From: Opitutaceae bacterium
GTDB taxonomy: Bacteria > Verrucomicrobiota > Verrucomicrobiia > Opitutales > Opitutaceae
Assembly (NCBI GenBank): GCA_003164715.1
Contig: PLTZ01000019.1
Location: forward strand, 1-64,000
DNA: 64,000 nucleotides
Reading direction: 5' to 3'
Shown here: positions 46,168 through 55,954 of the stretch, piece after piece
Position numbering within the stretch: position 1 is the stretch's first letter
How the letters are laid out: each line of letters starts with the position of its first letter
Notes under the pieces: generated by a model
Databases searched by the model: none
Told to the model about the DNA's origin: nothing
Seen by the model: the letters and a program-made list of their open reading frames with translations, nothing else
Translations under genes and position numbers: made by a program

Positions 46168-47367
46168 TCATGGTTTGGGCAGGGCAGCAATCGCGCTCAT
46201 GAGGCCGCCGGCGGTCTTCTCATAGGTATAGTCCAGGATCCTTTTTGCGGCGGCCTGCCGGATTGCGAGGGCCCGCTCCGGCGAGCGCAGGTCGTCGAGG
46301 GCCAGGGCAAGGGCGTCGAAAAGCGCCCCCGGCTTCTCCGGATCGAACACCCAGCCTGTCTCGCCTTGGGTCACGAGGTCCCGCTGGCACCCGACGCTGC
46401 TGCTCACCAGGCACGGGACGCCCATGTGCATGGCCTCGTTCACAGCGAGCCCCCACGTCTCATACTTGCCCCGCGAGGGAAGCACAAAGAGGTCCGCGAT
46501 CAGGTATCGCAACGGCATCTCGCTTTGATTGGCAAAGGGCAGGAAGCGCACGGCGGACTCCGGGCTGGCCGCTGCGCGCGCCTCGAGGCCGGGCCGGTCC
46601 CGTCCCTGGCCGACAAAGACCAGCGCCGCGTCGCCCCGCCTCATCGCCAGGAAGCTCTCCAGCAGCGGGATCGGCTGCTTTTCCGGCACCAGCTTCCCCG
46701 CAAAGAGGATCACCGTCTTCCCCTCGAGCCCTAGGGACACCCGAAGGCGCGCGGCTTCGGCGCGAAGGGACTCCGTCGGGTGATAGTGCTCGGCGTTGAC
46801 GCTGTGCGGCGAGAAGAAGAGCTTTCCCTCGGGCACGCCGAATGCGCGGAAATATTCCCGGTTGGCCTCGCCGACGAAAAGGAACGCCTGGAATTGGCGG
46901 AAGAGCAGGCCGAGCGCGACCCTCACGGCGAGCGGAGGCGTCGGCCTTCCGATGAGATGCGAGTCGCCGCGAAAGATGAGGGGTATGCTCCGCGCCCGCG
47001 CCCACGCGATGAGGGCCAGATGGCTCCAGTACCGGTATCCGAAGAGAACGATGGCGTCGGGATTCCAAGCCCTGATCCGCGCGGTGAGCGCCGGATTGCG
47101 CAGTCCGGTGAAATGGTCGGTTCCCGGGCGGCGCGCCTTGTTTGGCACGAACTCGCTCCCGTAGCCCGAAAGCAGGTCGACGTCCCACTCGAAGGTCTCG
47201 CCGAACTTGGGGTCCCGCCTTGCCGTTACGCCGAAGTCCCAGAGATAGAACACGCGAAGGTTGATTTCGCCTTTCGCCGCAATCCACCGGAACCACGGGC
47301 TGTAATATTGGGTCGGGTGCGAGACGACGACGGCGATCCGTCTGGGTCCGGTGGTTGGGTCCTTCAT
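46168..47367 (-). CDS. GT4-family glycosyltransferase
   Basis: This 399-residue GT-B protein opens with RIAVVVSHPTQYYSPWFRWI, a start I associate with bacterial polysaccharide glycosyltransferases. The middle has ILFAGKLVPEKQPIPLLESF, and the donor motif is KYETWGLAVNEAMHMGVPCLVSSSVG. It is separated by 28 bases from the next GT4 gene and by 70 bases from the preceding Wzy-like gene. No specificity can be assigned. Confidence 0.9.
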   Translation of the reverse strand: MKDPTTGPRRIAVVVSHPTQYYSPWFRWIAAKGEINLRVFYLWDFGVTARRDPKFGETFEWDVDLLSGYGSEFVPNKARRPGTDHFTGLRNPALTARIRAWNPDAIVLFGYRYWSHLALIAWARARSIPLIFRGDSHLIGRPTPPLAVRVALGLLFRQFQAFLFVGEANREYFRAFGVPEGKLFFSPHSVNAEHYHPTESLRAEAARLRVSLGLEGKTVILFAGKLVPEKQPIPLLESFLAMRRGDAALVFVGQGRDRPGLEARAAASPESAVRFLPFANQSEMPLRYLIADLFVLPSRGKYETWGLAVNEAMHMGVPCLVSSSVGCQRDLVTQGETGWVFDPEKPGALFDALALALDDLRSPERALAIRQAAAKRILDYTYEKTAGGLMSAIAALPKP

Positions 47368-47437
47368 TGCCGGAGACGCCCTGCAACGGGCGCGAAGTTC
47401 TTCCTGCTGCGCATCGGTGTTCTGGCGTTTGCCGGCG

Positions 47438-48856
47438 TCAAACGACGAAGAGGCGCACCACGAACGGCAGGGCCAGGACGCAGATGAGCGCCTGATAGAG
47501 CGACGCGAACCACACGCTCAGGGGAAGCTCGGTCTGGATCGACCAAGCCACGATGAGGATCATGATGAGACTTCCGTTCGAAAGGAGGGGGCATGAGCGG
47601 GTCCACATCGAGATGACCTTGGTGACCCACCCCACGAGCAGGCCGAAAACCGCCATACCGGCGAAGCCGAAGTTCGCATAGGCCTCGGTCAGCGTGCCGA
47701 ATGCGATGGAGGTCGAGCGGGTGGAGAATTCGTCCTGGAGTCCGAAATAGATGCTGAGCCGCATGGTCGCGGCCTGGCCGCTCGGCTTGCCCGGCCACAT
47801 GATCCTCGGCACAAGCTGCGCGGGAATGTAGCTGTACGTCTCCCCGCCCAGCAGCGGCAGGCCGCGGTCGGTGGAGTCGATCACAAGGCAGAGCATCTGG
47901 AGCAGGGACGCGCGTTCCAGGAGCTTGCTGCTATGGGGTGCGTCGTTCTCGTCCCGCTGGGGCGCAAGCCCGTAGCCCACCCATTCGCTGAAGAACGCGG
48001 GCAGATCCGTGACACCGGGGAGGGCCGCCCCTCCCGCCCAGTACTTCTCCCTCATCGCAGATTTTCCATTGTGAAGCACGGAGAATACCGCGAACGAAAG
48101 CCAGATCGCGGCCCATGGAATGCGGCGCCCCGCCGACACGTAGGCGAGAAAGAATACGATGAGCCCGGATATCGCCGAGATGAGATAGAGGGTTGTCAGC
48201 TGCAGGATCACCTCGATCAGCATCGCGAAGACCACATTCGATTTCTGATTTATGGACAGGCTGTTGTCGCCCCAGTACCGGCCGATCAGGAACGAGCATG
48301 AAATACTGATGCCAAAAAAGATCGCGCGCAGAATGCTGTCTATCTCGTCCGGGACGAACTGCGTGAAGGTGCCCAGGGAAAGGTATCCGACGTGAAGCCA
48401 GAGGCCAAGGGGGAGCCAGTTCCGGATGTCGCTCACGAACAGGTCCTTCTTCCAGAACGGCGCCCGCCGCTCCAGCGCCACGGTCCTCTGGAAGGCGATG
48501 ATGGCGCACACCTGAAAAAGGATCACGGCCAGCACGGCCTTGGTGACGATCTCGTCGCTGTAGCTCATCACCACCGAGTGCTCGTTGATGAGCGGCAGCA
48601 CATAGGCCGTTACGCTCGTGAGCATGAACGATTCAAAGGCCGGAAACCGATAGGGCTGGGTATTTATCCAGCGAAGAGCGGGCCAAACCGCAAGGCCGAG
48701 ACACGCCAGGCTGAGTTCCAGCTCCCAGCCCCGGAGGTGGCGGCCCTGGTAGATGCAATAGGCCACCAGGGCGCCGACCACGACCCTGGCGGTCGTGCGC
48801 AGCTGTGAGGTCCCCAGCAGGCCGGGGATTGGGCTATTTTCGGGCACATTCAGCAT
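47438..48856 (-). CDS. Wzy-like polytopic membrane protein (putative polysaccharide polymerase)
   Basis: The 472-residue protein has about ten to twelve hydrophobic spans and a sizeable loop near residues 280-370. In that loop, GETYSYIPAQLVPRIMWPGKPSGQAA recalls the loop of exopolysaccharide polymerases of the EpsE/Wzy kind. Sequence conservation in this group is poor, so the assignment depends on topology, this loop and its place among glycosyltransferases. It is the second polymerase- or ligase-like gene in the cluster (compare 41866-43290). Confidence 0.68.
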   Translation of the reverse strand: MLNVPENSPIPGLLGTSQLRTTARVVVGALVAYCIYQGRHLRGWELELSLACLGLAVWPALRWINTQPYRFPAFESFMLTSVTAYVLPLINEHSVVMSYSDEIVTKAVLAVILFQVCAIIAFQRTVALERRAPFWKKDLFVSDIRNWLPLGLWLHVGYLSLGTFTQFVPDEIDSILRAIFFGISISCSFLIGRYWGDNSLSINQKSNVVFAMLIEVILQLTTLYLISAISGLIVFFLAYVSAGRRIPWAAIWLSFAVFSVLHNGKSAMREKYWAGGAALPGVTDLPAFFSEWVGYGLAPQRDENDAPHSSKLLERASLLQMLCLVIDSTDRGLPLLGGETYSYIPAQLVPRIMWPGKPSGQAATMRLSIYFGLQDEFSTRSTSIAFGTLTEAYANFGFAGMAVFGLLVGWVTKVISMWTRSCPLLSNGSLIMILIVAWSIQTELPLSVWFASLYQALICVLALPFVVRLFVV

Positions 48857-48865
48857 GCTGGGCCT

Positions 48866-50155
48866 TCAGGCGGGCCCGAGTAGGACACGCTCCAGAAAGT
48901 CGGCCAGCTCCCTTGTGCGGGCCGAGGCGGTGTAGTGGCTGCTGAATCTCTGCTCATTGCGTCTTCTTGGCCATTCGGGGTCCGGCCTTCCGATATCGGA
49001 GACAAAATCGCCCAGGGCCGTGGGCGTCGACCCAGAAGGATCCAGCCGCATGCCCATTCCAAGGTCGGCGTTGACGCTGGCCGCGCCCGCCTCCGGCGAG
49101 GCGACGATCAGGCAGGGCCGCCCTGCCAGGAAGCAGGCCGCCAACTTCGAGGGCGTGTAGCTCCGCTCATCCGATGTGAGCACGATGATGGCGTCCGCCG
49201 CACGCAGCGTCGATTGGGCGACGTGCCAGGGCAACCGGCCCGTCGCCTCCTCAACCAGGTCCCCAACGCCGTGAGCGGAGGCGATCGGCATGACCGACTG
49301 CCGGGCCAGTCCCTCGGGCGCATAGCTGGTCCCGATAAAGTGCAGCTTCAGCGAATTGGCCAGCGAGGGTGAGGTGGTCCGCAGGGCCCGCAGCTGGGCG
49401 AAGAGCGCCGTGAGGGCAGGGGCCATGATGGGGCCCGCGGCCCCGACGCTCACAAGGTGGACCCGGCCGGGCTCGCGCCTGAACGCCGGAGCCGCGGTCG
49501 ACACCGCGGCTGCGAACTCGCGCTCGTCGACGCCGAAGGGTATCGTGGCTTGGGGCTTCGCGGGGAACCACGGGTAACGTGCGGCCAGCGCGCTCAGGTA
49601 GTCGGGCGACACGCTGACAAACCCCGCCGCCGGCCCGAAGGCCGCCGGCTCGAGGCGCGAGGCCAGCGCGTGGGCGATCGCGTATTTCCATCCGCCCGGA
49701 GGGCGCGGTGAACCCGGACGCGAGTAGTAGTCGGTCAGCCACGGGTCCTGCAGGTCGACGACATAGGGCACGCCGAATTTCCTGAGCCAGCGCGGCCCGA
49801 GAGAGACCAGCGGGTACTGGGTCGTGGTGAACAGCACCAGGTCCGGCCTCGTCTCGCCGATGAGGCGGGATCCAGCGCGGTCGAGGGAACGCCACGCACG
49901 CCAGCTGAGCGTCCTCATTCCGACGAGCCGTGTCAGCGCAAGAGGCCAGGCCCGGCAGGCCTCGACGCGGACATCGGCCGGGATAAGGGCGGCGAGCCTC
50001 TCGTCCCGGGGGGCGGCCACGTCGCGCGCATCGACGCACAGGACCGTGGGCTCCCATCCCAGCTGGCGAAGCAGGGGAAGCGCGGTGAACGCCCGGTACA
50101 TGTCCGGTGCGTTCACCGGCGGGAAGTGGGGGCTGACCAGAAGGAGCCTTCTCAT
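48866..50155 (-). CDS. Glycosyltransferase, GT4-like
   Basis: The 429-residue protein begins MRRLLLVSPHFPPVNAPDMYRAFTALPLLRQLGWEPTVL, the GT-B N-terminal strand and helix. VPYVVDLQDPWLTDYYSRPG is common in GT4-like surface-glycan enzymes. Near the C-terminus YTPSKLAACFLAGRPCLIVAS replaces the classical E-x7-E stretch. It is assigned to the GT4-like group with unknown specificity. It lies nine bases upstream of the Wzy-like gene and 63 bases after the PIG-L gene. Confidence 0.82.
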   Translation of the reverse strand: MRRLLLVSPHFPPVNAPDMYRAFTALPLLRQLGWEPTVLCVDARDVAAPRDERLAALIPADVRVEACRAWPLALTRLVGMRTLSWRAWRSLDRAGSRLIGETRPDLVLFTTTQYPLVSLGPRWLRKFGVPYVVDLQDPWLTDYYSRPGSPRPPGGWKYAIAHALASRLEPAAFGPAAGFVSVSPDYLSALAARYPWFPAKPQATIPFGVDEREFAAAVSTAAPAFRREPGRVHLVSVGAAGPIMAPALTALFAQLRALRTTSPSLANSLKLHFIGTSYAPEGLARQSVMPIASAHGVGDLVEEATGRLPWHVAQSTLRAADAIIVLTSDERSYTPSKLAACFLAGRPCLIVASPEAGAASVNADLGMGMRLDPSGSTPTALGDFVSDIGRPDPEWPRRRNEQRFSSHYTASARTRELADFLERVLLGPA

Positions 50156-50218
50156 GGCCGTCTTCTTGGGTGCCCCAGGAATGCCCTCGTCCTGCGTGAT
50201 GGTGCGGGGGTCACGGGT

Positions 50219-50989
50219 TCAGGTGGCCGCAAGGGGCGACTCGAAGAAGTACTCCTCACCGGTGTCGAAGGCCTCGACGAAGGACCGGGGCAGGATGGGA
50301 TCCTCGAAGGGGGGCGACGGGTCCGTCTGGGACGGGTAGCAACGCAAGAGCGCCCGTTTCCGCTCGGCGAACTCTCCCGCCGGTTGCCTCCAGACGGCGC
50401 GCGCGCCCCGCACGACCTTCGCCAAATGGCGTGGGCTCCACCACGCCCAGATCGGGAACTCAAGGATCCGCGGGGCCGGATTCGGCGAGGCGGCGATGGC
50501 GCGGGTGAGCAGCTCAAACACGGCCTCGTGCTCCGAGCTTCCGTCGTTCCGGCAGGGGAGCATGAGCTCGGCCGGGCGCACCTCGGCGAGCAGACGGCCT
50601 AGGCACGCCGTCCACGTCGCCCCTTCCGACTGCGACAGCGCGTTCAGGCGGCCGTCCGGGGCGCCGCAAAAGCGTAGGCACTCGGCATGCAAGCCGATGC
50701 TCGCCATCGCCTTCCTCGCCTCAGCCTGCCTGAGCGATGCGACGTCGGCGGGCGCAAGCTTCGAGTGGCCGCGGTGCGAGCCCTCGCCGCTGGTGAAGTA
50801 GACGACGATCGTCCGCGCCCCACACGCGGCCCTTTGCGCAAGCAGCGCCCCGCATCCCAGCGCCTCGTCGTCGGGGTGGGGAGCGAGGACCAGCGTGGGG
50901 CCGTCCGGGGACAGGACCAGCGGCCGGCTTTTCGCCCGGAGGCGGGCAGCGTAGGTGCTTCGCACAAGTCGGCGCGCAAGGTTCTTCAT
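50219..50989 (-). CDS. PIG-L/LmbE-family deacetylase
   Basis: This 256-residue zinc-dependent deacetylase has the family motif LVLAPHPDDEALGCGALLA at about residues 35-53 (metal ligands His, Asp, Asp), IVVYFTSGEGSH, and the later LPCRNDGSSEHEAVF with the third metal histidine. It would remove N-acetyl from an amino sugar, perhaps on a lipid- or nucleotide-linked intermediate. ATG 50989 overlaps the stop of the acyltransferase gene (ATGA); the ORF-track start at 51085 shadows that gene. The tight coupling suggests that deacetylation and re-acylation of the same glycan belong together. Confidence 0.9.
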   Translation of the reverse strand: MKNLARRLVRSTYAARLRAKSRPLVLSPDGPTLVLAPHPDDEALGCGALLAQRAACGARTIVVYFTSGEGSHRGHSKLAPADVASLRQAEARKAMASIGLHAECLRFCGAPDGRLNALSQSEGATWTACLGRLLAEVRPAELMLPCRNDGSSEHEAVFELLTRAIAASPNPAPRILEFPIWAWWSPRHLAKVVRGARAVWRQPAGEFAERKRALLRCYPSQTDPSPPFEDPILPRSFVEAFDTGEEYFFESPLAAT

Positions 50990-52146
50990 GGTCCGGTGGC
51001 GGTGCGCGGGCGGCGGCACCCCGTCCAGCGCAGCAGGGCGGCTCGGATGGCCAGGAGGCGAAATTCCGTCAGCTGTGCGACGCACCAGGCCCAGGCGTAG
51101 CCAAGGATGACGAGGAGCGCCCAGAATGGGATCGCGCCGGGCGACGGCGTCATCCGGAGGCCCCAGGAGAACGCTTTCGCGGTGGCCGCCACAACCAGGA
51201 CCAGGAGGGGCCAGTGGCTTACATAAAGGCTGTAGGAAAACGACGCCAGATACCCGTGTATCCGGCCGCCGGGGAGCGGCGCGTCGCCGGATTGCGAAAA
51301 TCCGAAGATGCTCAGGGCAAACGCTAAGGCCAGGGCGGTTTCAGTCACGAACGCCAATTGGGGGGGGATTAGGCCGAGCCTTGCGACAACCAGCATGAGC
51401 GCAAGCGCCGCCAGGCCGAGGGACCAATGAATGCGCATCCGGCCCGGCAGAAGATGGGGTGCCAGTCCGACCAGCCAGATGAGGAAGTACCAAAGCATTT
51501 CCCCGCGGATGAAACACATCACGGCCAGTCCGGCGCAGAGTGCGGCCGCGCGCGCTGCGACCGGAGCGCCGCGCCCGAGAACGGGCCAGAGCAGAAGCGG
51601 GAAGAGAATGTAGTACCATGCCTCGAACGCGATGCTCCAGAGGGGCTGGTTGCTGCCGAAAGTCGGCCCTGTCAGCCCCTGGAGGAACACCAGGTTCTGG
51701 GCCAGCACGGGAGGATTCAGGCGCTCGGCGATGGAGAAGTTGAGGCCCGGGAACGGGTCCCCTGCGGTGTAGACGCCGCGGATGTTCGCATGATGGACGC
51801 CCGCCCAGTCGAATGCGCCGCCGGCGGCGAGGGCGAGGACATACACCGGGTAGAGGCGCGCGGCGCGCTTGACGGCATACTCGCGCCAGGAGAACACTCC
51901 CGACGACACCTGGCGCAGGACCTCCCCGCCGACGAGAAACCCGCTGAGGACGAAGAACACGATGACGGCGATGCGGCCGAATCCCGTCATGAAGTAGAAG
52001 GCTCCGTAGGCCCAGTGGCCGATCGCCGAACCCCCGCCGTACGGTGCGAGAATGAGAATTCGCGCATGCTCTTGGATGACCGCGGCCGCGGCGACCCACC
52101 TGGCGGCGTCAAGGAAGGTCGAGAGTCGGCGGTTGATCGTGAGCAC
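50986..52146 (-). CDS. OafA-type membrane O-acyltransferase (acyltransferase 3 family)
   Basis: The 386-residue protein has about ten membrane spans. The family signatures include FFVLSGFLVGGEVLR at about residues 64-78, WSIAFEAWYYILFPLLLWPVL, and a late FSYSLYVSHWPLLVL. The first span holds the histidine expected for acyl transfer (VIQEHARILI). It probably acylates (acetyl or similar) a glycan sugar across the inner membrane. It lacks the extra C-terminal SGNH domain seen in some OafA proteins. It is separated by one base from the upstream GT4 gene and overlaps the PIG-L gene. Confidence 0.9.
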   Translation of the reverse strand: MLTINRRLSTFLDAARWVAAAAVIQEHARILILAPYGGGSAIGHWAYGAFYFMTGFGRIAVIVFFVLSGFLVGGEVLRQVSSGVFSWREYAVKRAARLYPVYVLALAAGGAFDWAGVHHANIRGVYTAGDPFPGLNFSIAERLNPPVLAQNLVFLQGLTGPTFGSNQPLWSIAFEAWYYILFPLLLWPVLGRGAPVAARAAALCAGLAVMCFIRGEMLWYFLIWLVGLAPHLLPGRMRIHWSLGLAALALMLVVARLGLIPPQLAFVTETALALAFALSIFGFSQSGDAPLPGGRIHGYLASFSYSLYVSHWPLLVLVVAATAKAFSWGLRMTPSPGAIPFWALLVILGYAWAWCVAQLTEFRLLAIRAALLRWTGCRRPRTATGP

Positions 52147-52147
52147 T

Positions 52148-53440
52148 CTAGGGGTGACTCTTCAGGGTTTCGGCGGCCTTGGGCCCAGCCAGGACGGCCC
52201 CCAGGGCGGCCATCAGCGCCCCCCGGTAGTGCTCCCACTGCCAGCCGGAGGCGGTCGCCTGTGCCGCAACGCGCATCTTCTTCAGCTCGGCGCGATGGGC
52301 GGCGCACCAGAAAAGGGCCTCTGCCAGTGACGCTGCGTCCCCGGGTTCAGCCAGCAGGCCGTTCTTGCCGGCTTGCAGCAGGTCCGATGCGCCTGCGTTA
52401 CGCGTGGTGATTACGGGCAGGCCCCTCGACCACGCCTCGGTTGCGACCATGCCAAAGCCATCGCTGAGGGTAGGGAAGACAAGCGCGTCCGATCGGTCGA
52501 AGTAATCGAGGAGGGCTGCACGCGGGACGGTGCCATGGAAGCGGATCCCCGGCGGCGGGGGATTCACCATGGACGAGGGAAGGGCTTGGAGGCCAAAAAC
52601 GTCAAGCTGAGCCAACCGCGACAAACCCGCATTACGCCACGCCTCCAGAAGGTAATGGGCCCCCTTCAGCGCCCCAAACTTGCCCGCCCAGACCAGCCGG
52701 AGCGGACCACCCGGATCGCTGCCGCCACCGGCGGCGGCCTCGGGCGTCACAGCGGGCGGCGCGCCCAGCGGCACCACCCGGATCTTGCCCACATCAAAAC
52801 CGGCGGCCGCGTAGGTTGACCGGGTGAAGCTCGAATTGGCGATGACGAGGTCGGCCGCGTTCCACTCGCGCCTCCTCCACGCAGTCCGTCCGGGCATCTG
52901 GCCCGCTTCGCGGCGGTGGTATCGTGTTTCTATCTCCGGGAACCGGGCTATCTCCCGCTGGATCGCGTTGAAAGCAAAGGTCGGCTCCGCGGCGGACGCC
53001 TCGTAAACGACGCGCATGCCCTGGGCCTTCGCCGCGTCAAATACCGCCAGCGCGCAGTACTCGTAGCTGTAGACCACCGAAACCGGGGGGCGCGCCCGGC
53101 GGGCGGCGAACCGGCTGAACGCGCGCTCGCTAAATCCCCACACCAAGTCGCCGGCGTGGCCGCTCCGGTCGAGCTTGCTCACCGAAAGGCGCGCGAGCTC
53201 CCACCAGGGAAAGTCCTCGACCAGGTGCTCCGGGACCTCCGTGAGCGTCCGGCGCCGAAGGTTCGACTCCATGTCGTAACCCACCGCGCGGCCAAGGCGG
53301 ATCGCGGCGCGCTGCCACCAGGCCGACGGGTCGTACCGCACCGTCGTTATGAACCGGTGGAGGCGCCCGGCCTCGTGCAGCGCCCTCGCGGTCTGCTGGA
53401 CCTGGGGCGCGACCATCGGATTGACGAGAAGGACGCTCAT
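52148..53440 (-). CDS. GT4-family glycosyltransferase
   Basis: This 430-residue GT-B enzyme starts MSVLLVNPMVAPQVQQTARALHEAG. The middle has DLVIANSSFTRSTYAAAGFD and LRLVWAGKFGALKGAHYLLEA. The donor-binding motif is SDGFGMVATEAWSRGLPVITTRNAGASDL, a good match to GT4. Its start overlaps the stop of the upstream glycosyltransferase gene by the ATGA pattern. Specificity is unknown. Confidence 0.9.
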   Translation of the reverse strand: MSVLLVNPMVAPQVQQTARALHEAGRLHRFITTVRYDPSAWWQRAAIRLGRAVGYDMESNLRRRTLTEVPEHLVEDFPWWELARLSVSKLDRSGHAGDLVWGFSERAFSRFAARRARPPVSVVYSYEYCALAVFDAAKAQGMRVVYEASAAEPTFAFNAIQREIARFPEIETRYHRREAGQMPGRTAWRRREWNAADLVIANSSFTRSTYAAAGFDVGKIRVVPLGAPPAVTPEAAAGGGSDPGGPLRLVWAGKFGALKGAHYLLEAWRNAGLSRLAQLDVFGLQALPSSMVNPPPPGIRFHGTVPRAALLDYFDRSDALVFPTLSDGFGMVATEAWSRGLPVITTRNAGASDLLQAGKNGLLAEPGDAASLAEALFWCAAHRAELKKMRVAAQATASGWQWEHYRGALMAALGAVLAGPKAAETLKSHP

Positions 53441-54690
53441 TGGGGCATCTGCAGCGCGGCTGCGACGCTATTGAGGAGGACCTGCTTCTCGACATCCCAG
53501 CAGTAGCGGGTCTGCGCCAGCCGCCATGCCGTGGCGCGGGCCTCGCTCTGCTCGGCCGGATCCCTGAGCAGGCCGTCCACGATTTCCGCGGACCGTGACG
53601 GGTCCGCAAGCGGCAGGACGCGCACGGCGCTGCCGAGTTCGGAGGCGAGCCTGAAATGGGCCCGTGTCGGTGCCAGCAGGGTCGGGATCCCCGCGATCAT
53701 GTAGGTGAAGATCTTGTTCGCGAGGCAGAGGTCCCGGTTCGGGACGACAAGGGGTTCGGCGCAGATGCCGGCGTGGGCGCCGGCCGCGAGGCGGGCCATT
53801 TCCTGAGGATTGGCGGGCGGCAGGAAGCACGGCGGGTGCCGCACGCCAAGGTCGGCCGCGAGCCGCGCGAGGGCGGCACGGTATCCCTCGGATACGAAGC
53901 TTCGCAGGTGCATCACGGCGGGTGTACGCATCTTTGAGATGACCCTCAGCATCTCCTCAAGCCCGCGGTCGCCGCCGGCCGTCTGCGAGAACCAGTAGAG
54001 CACCGCGGGGGCGTCCTCGGAGATGGGAGGCGCGCTAACGGGCCCGGCAGGGGCCTCGCTTCGCGGAAACACGTTGAGAACCGTTTCCGCGCGGACGCCG
54101 TAGACCTTGGCGTACTCTTCCGCGATCAGCGGCGAGGAAGCGGTCAGGTATCGGGCCCCCGGGAGCAGCCGGGACTGGAGGAGCCTCGCCGTCTTCGCCA
54201 GCACCGGCGAGCCCATCGCCTGGGTCGTCTCCCCGTCGTGGTAGTCCTCGATGTCGAAACCGTACTGGGTTCCGTGTCGCCGCGCCGACAGGGCGACCGC
54301 GGGTAGCGCGCCAAGGCAATGGCCGACGTAGAGGTCGGACTTCTCAGCGGCGGCGGCGGCGAGGATCCTTAGGCTCACCGGATTCTGGGCCATCGCGCAC
54401 AGCCTGGTCCCCGGCTCCCGGATCCGGCTCGCCGCTGCTTGTCCCAACCGCCGCACGATCGACCAAAGGCGGATGCGAATCCGGCCAGAGGCCTCTACCC
54501 GCTGGCAGCGCCATCGGGCCCGGTCGATCACGGAGGCGTCCAAGGGATCGTTCGGACGATAGTGCCGCGCTGCCACCACGCGGACGTCGTAGCCCGCCTC
54601 CGCCAACGCATCGGCCTCCTTGACGAGCCGCGGCGTGGAGCTCACGTGCCCGGGCGTGACCAGGCAGATCTTCTTCGGGGGCTGGTTCAA
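53437..54690 (-). CDS. GT4-family glycosyltransferase
   Basis: The 417-residue protein begins KKICLVTPGHVSSTPRLVKEADALAEAGYDVRVVAARH, a widespread GT4-like opening. In the C-terminal half CLANKIFTYMIAGIPTLLAPT takes the place of the E-x7-E block, the pattern of the GT4 subgroup with a KIFEYM-type motif. It lies 16 bases after the next upstream gene and overlaps the downstream one (ATGA). The sugar is unknown. Confidence 0.88.
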   Translation of the reverse strand: MNQPPKKICLVTPGHVSSTPRLVKEADALAEAGYDVRVVAARHYRPNDPLDASVIDRARWRCQRVEASGRIRIRLWSIVRRLGQAAASRIREPGTRLCAMAQNPVSLRILAAAAAEKSDLYVGHCLGALPAVALSARRHGTQYGFDIEDYHDGETTQAMGSPVLAKTARLLQSRLLPGARYLTASSPLIAEEYAKVYGVRAETVLNVFPRSEAPAGPVSAPPISEDAPAVLYWFSQTAGGDRGLEEMLRVISKMRTPAVMHLRSFVSEGYRAALARLAADLGVRHPPCFLPPANPQEMARLAAGAHAGICAEPLVVPNRDLCLANKIFTYMIAGIPTLLAPTRAHFRLASELGSAVRVLPLADPSRSAEIVDGLLRDPAEQSEARATAWRLAQTRYCWDVEKQVLLNSVAAALQMPQ

Positions 54691-54706
54691 TGGGTTGGGG
54701 ATGCAG

Positions 54707-55954
54707 TCATCCGGGAAGGGAGGAGGGCGGTAATTCCTGGGCCTGCTCCACCAGTCCGGTCCGGGCCGCCATCTCGATGCGGGAGTGGAAATCGGCTTCC
54801 AGCTTCCGAGGCGAGAAGTCAGCTTCGCCCGCAGACCAGGCGGCCTCGGCCAGCGCGCGCCGCAGCACCCCCTGTTCGCGCAGCCGCACGAGCAGCCGGG
54901 AGAACTCGGGCAGGCTCTCCGCCGGCGAGAACACGGTCGCGGCCGGGTGTCCTATCGCCCACTTTGCCCCGGTGGCATACGAGGGTCCCGTAACCAGCAC
55001 CGGCATGCCCAGCGCCAGGTACTCCGGAAGCTTGCTCGGGAAATGGTAGCGGAAGAGCTGTTCCATGCTCCCGGCCGGATTGGGGTAGGGCAGCCACACG
55101 GCGTCGCAGTCGCGCTGGATGGCGGACCACGCCTGCGCGGACGGCACGAACCCGCGCCAGTCGCAGACGTCCGGCGCCTCAGCCAGCGCGGCGTACGGGC
55201 CGGCCGGCCTGCGGCTGTAGATCACGACCCGCGCCCCCGCCTCCCGCAGCGCGGGAAGCAGGCGCAGGATCTCGGTGCCGTAGCCGTACCCCAGGTTCCC
55301 CGCGAAGCCGAGCGTAAGTGTCCCGGGCGTGCGCAGGGAGGCCGAGTCGTCGTAGGCGCGCGGCGCCAGGTCGGGGCTCCGGTTCGGGTAGAGCACGTCG
55401 CCGCGCGCACCGTAGAAGCTCTCGCATAGCCCGGCCATCTCGGGGCTGACGCAGAGCCGGCATCGTGCAAACCGGTAGAAGCGCCCGTCGCGGCGGCGCG
55501 CCGCCGCCCGGGCCCACGGCAGGACGGGCTCAAACCCATCGTTGATATCATGAACGATGACGACCAGGGGTAGGTTGCGGCACCGCGCAAAGGACCATGC
55601 GGCGTCGTAATAGGAGGCGTGCTGCATCACGCAAAGGACAAGGTCGGGCGAGAAGTCCCCGACCAGGCGGTCGAGGGTCGCCTGCGGCACACCGGGAACG
55701 AGGCCGAGCGCGCGCATCGAACGCTTGAGGCGGTTGAAGCGGGACCGCTCAAACGCGGCCCACGGCGTCAGAAGCTGCGCATAGTGCACCCCGGGCAGGG
55801 GATCGCCGATCGTGGGGACACAGCGCGCGATCACCCTAAGGCCTTCGGGAGGATGGGCCGCCAGCAGCCGGTGAAGCAGGATCCCTCCGGCGGTGCCCGT
55901 CTGCGGGCCCTCGTCGGAAATCATCAGGATCCGTGCCGGCCCAGGGTGGTTCAC
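54707..55954 (-). CDS. Glycosyltransferase, GT4-like
   Basis: The 415-residue protein starts ARILMISDEGPQTGTAGGILLHRLL. The C-terminal half has LTLGFAGNLGYGYGTEILRLLPAL and YHFPSKLPEYLALGMPVLVTGPSYA, typical of GT4-like proteins that use a PSKLPEYLA motif. After this gene's start there is a 277-base gap before the carbamoyltransferase, so it may begin a new transcription or translation unit within the cluster. Specificity is unknown. Confidence 0.82.
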   Translation of the reverse strand: MNHPGPARILMISDEGPQTGTAGGILLHRLLAAHPPEGLRVIARCVPTIGDPLPGVHYAQLLTPWAAFERSRFNRLKRSMRALGLVPGVPQATLDRLVGDFSPDLVLCVMQHASYYDAAWSFARCRNLPLVVIVHDINDGFEPVLPWARAAARRRDGRFYRFARCRLCVSPEMAGLCESFYGARGDVLYPNRSPDLAPRAYDDSASLRTPGTLTLGFAGNLGYGYGTEILRLLPALREAGARVVIYSRRPAGPYAALAEAPDVCDWRGFVPSAQAWSAIQRDCDAVWLPYPNPAGSMEQLFRYHFPSKLPEYLALGMPVLVTGPSYATGAKWAIGHPAATVFSPAESLPEFSRLLVRLREQGVLRRALAEAAWSAGEADFSPRKLEADFHSRIEMAARTGLVEQAQELPPSSLPG

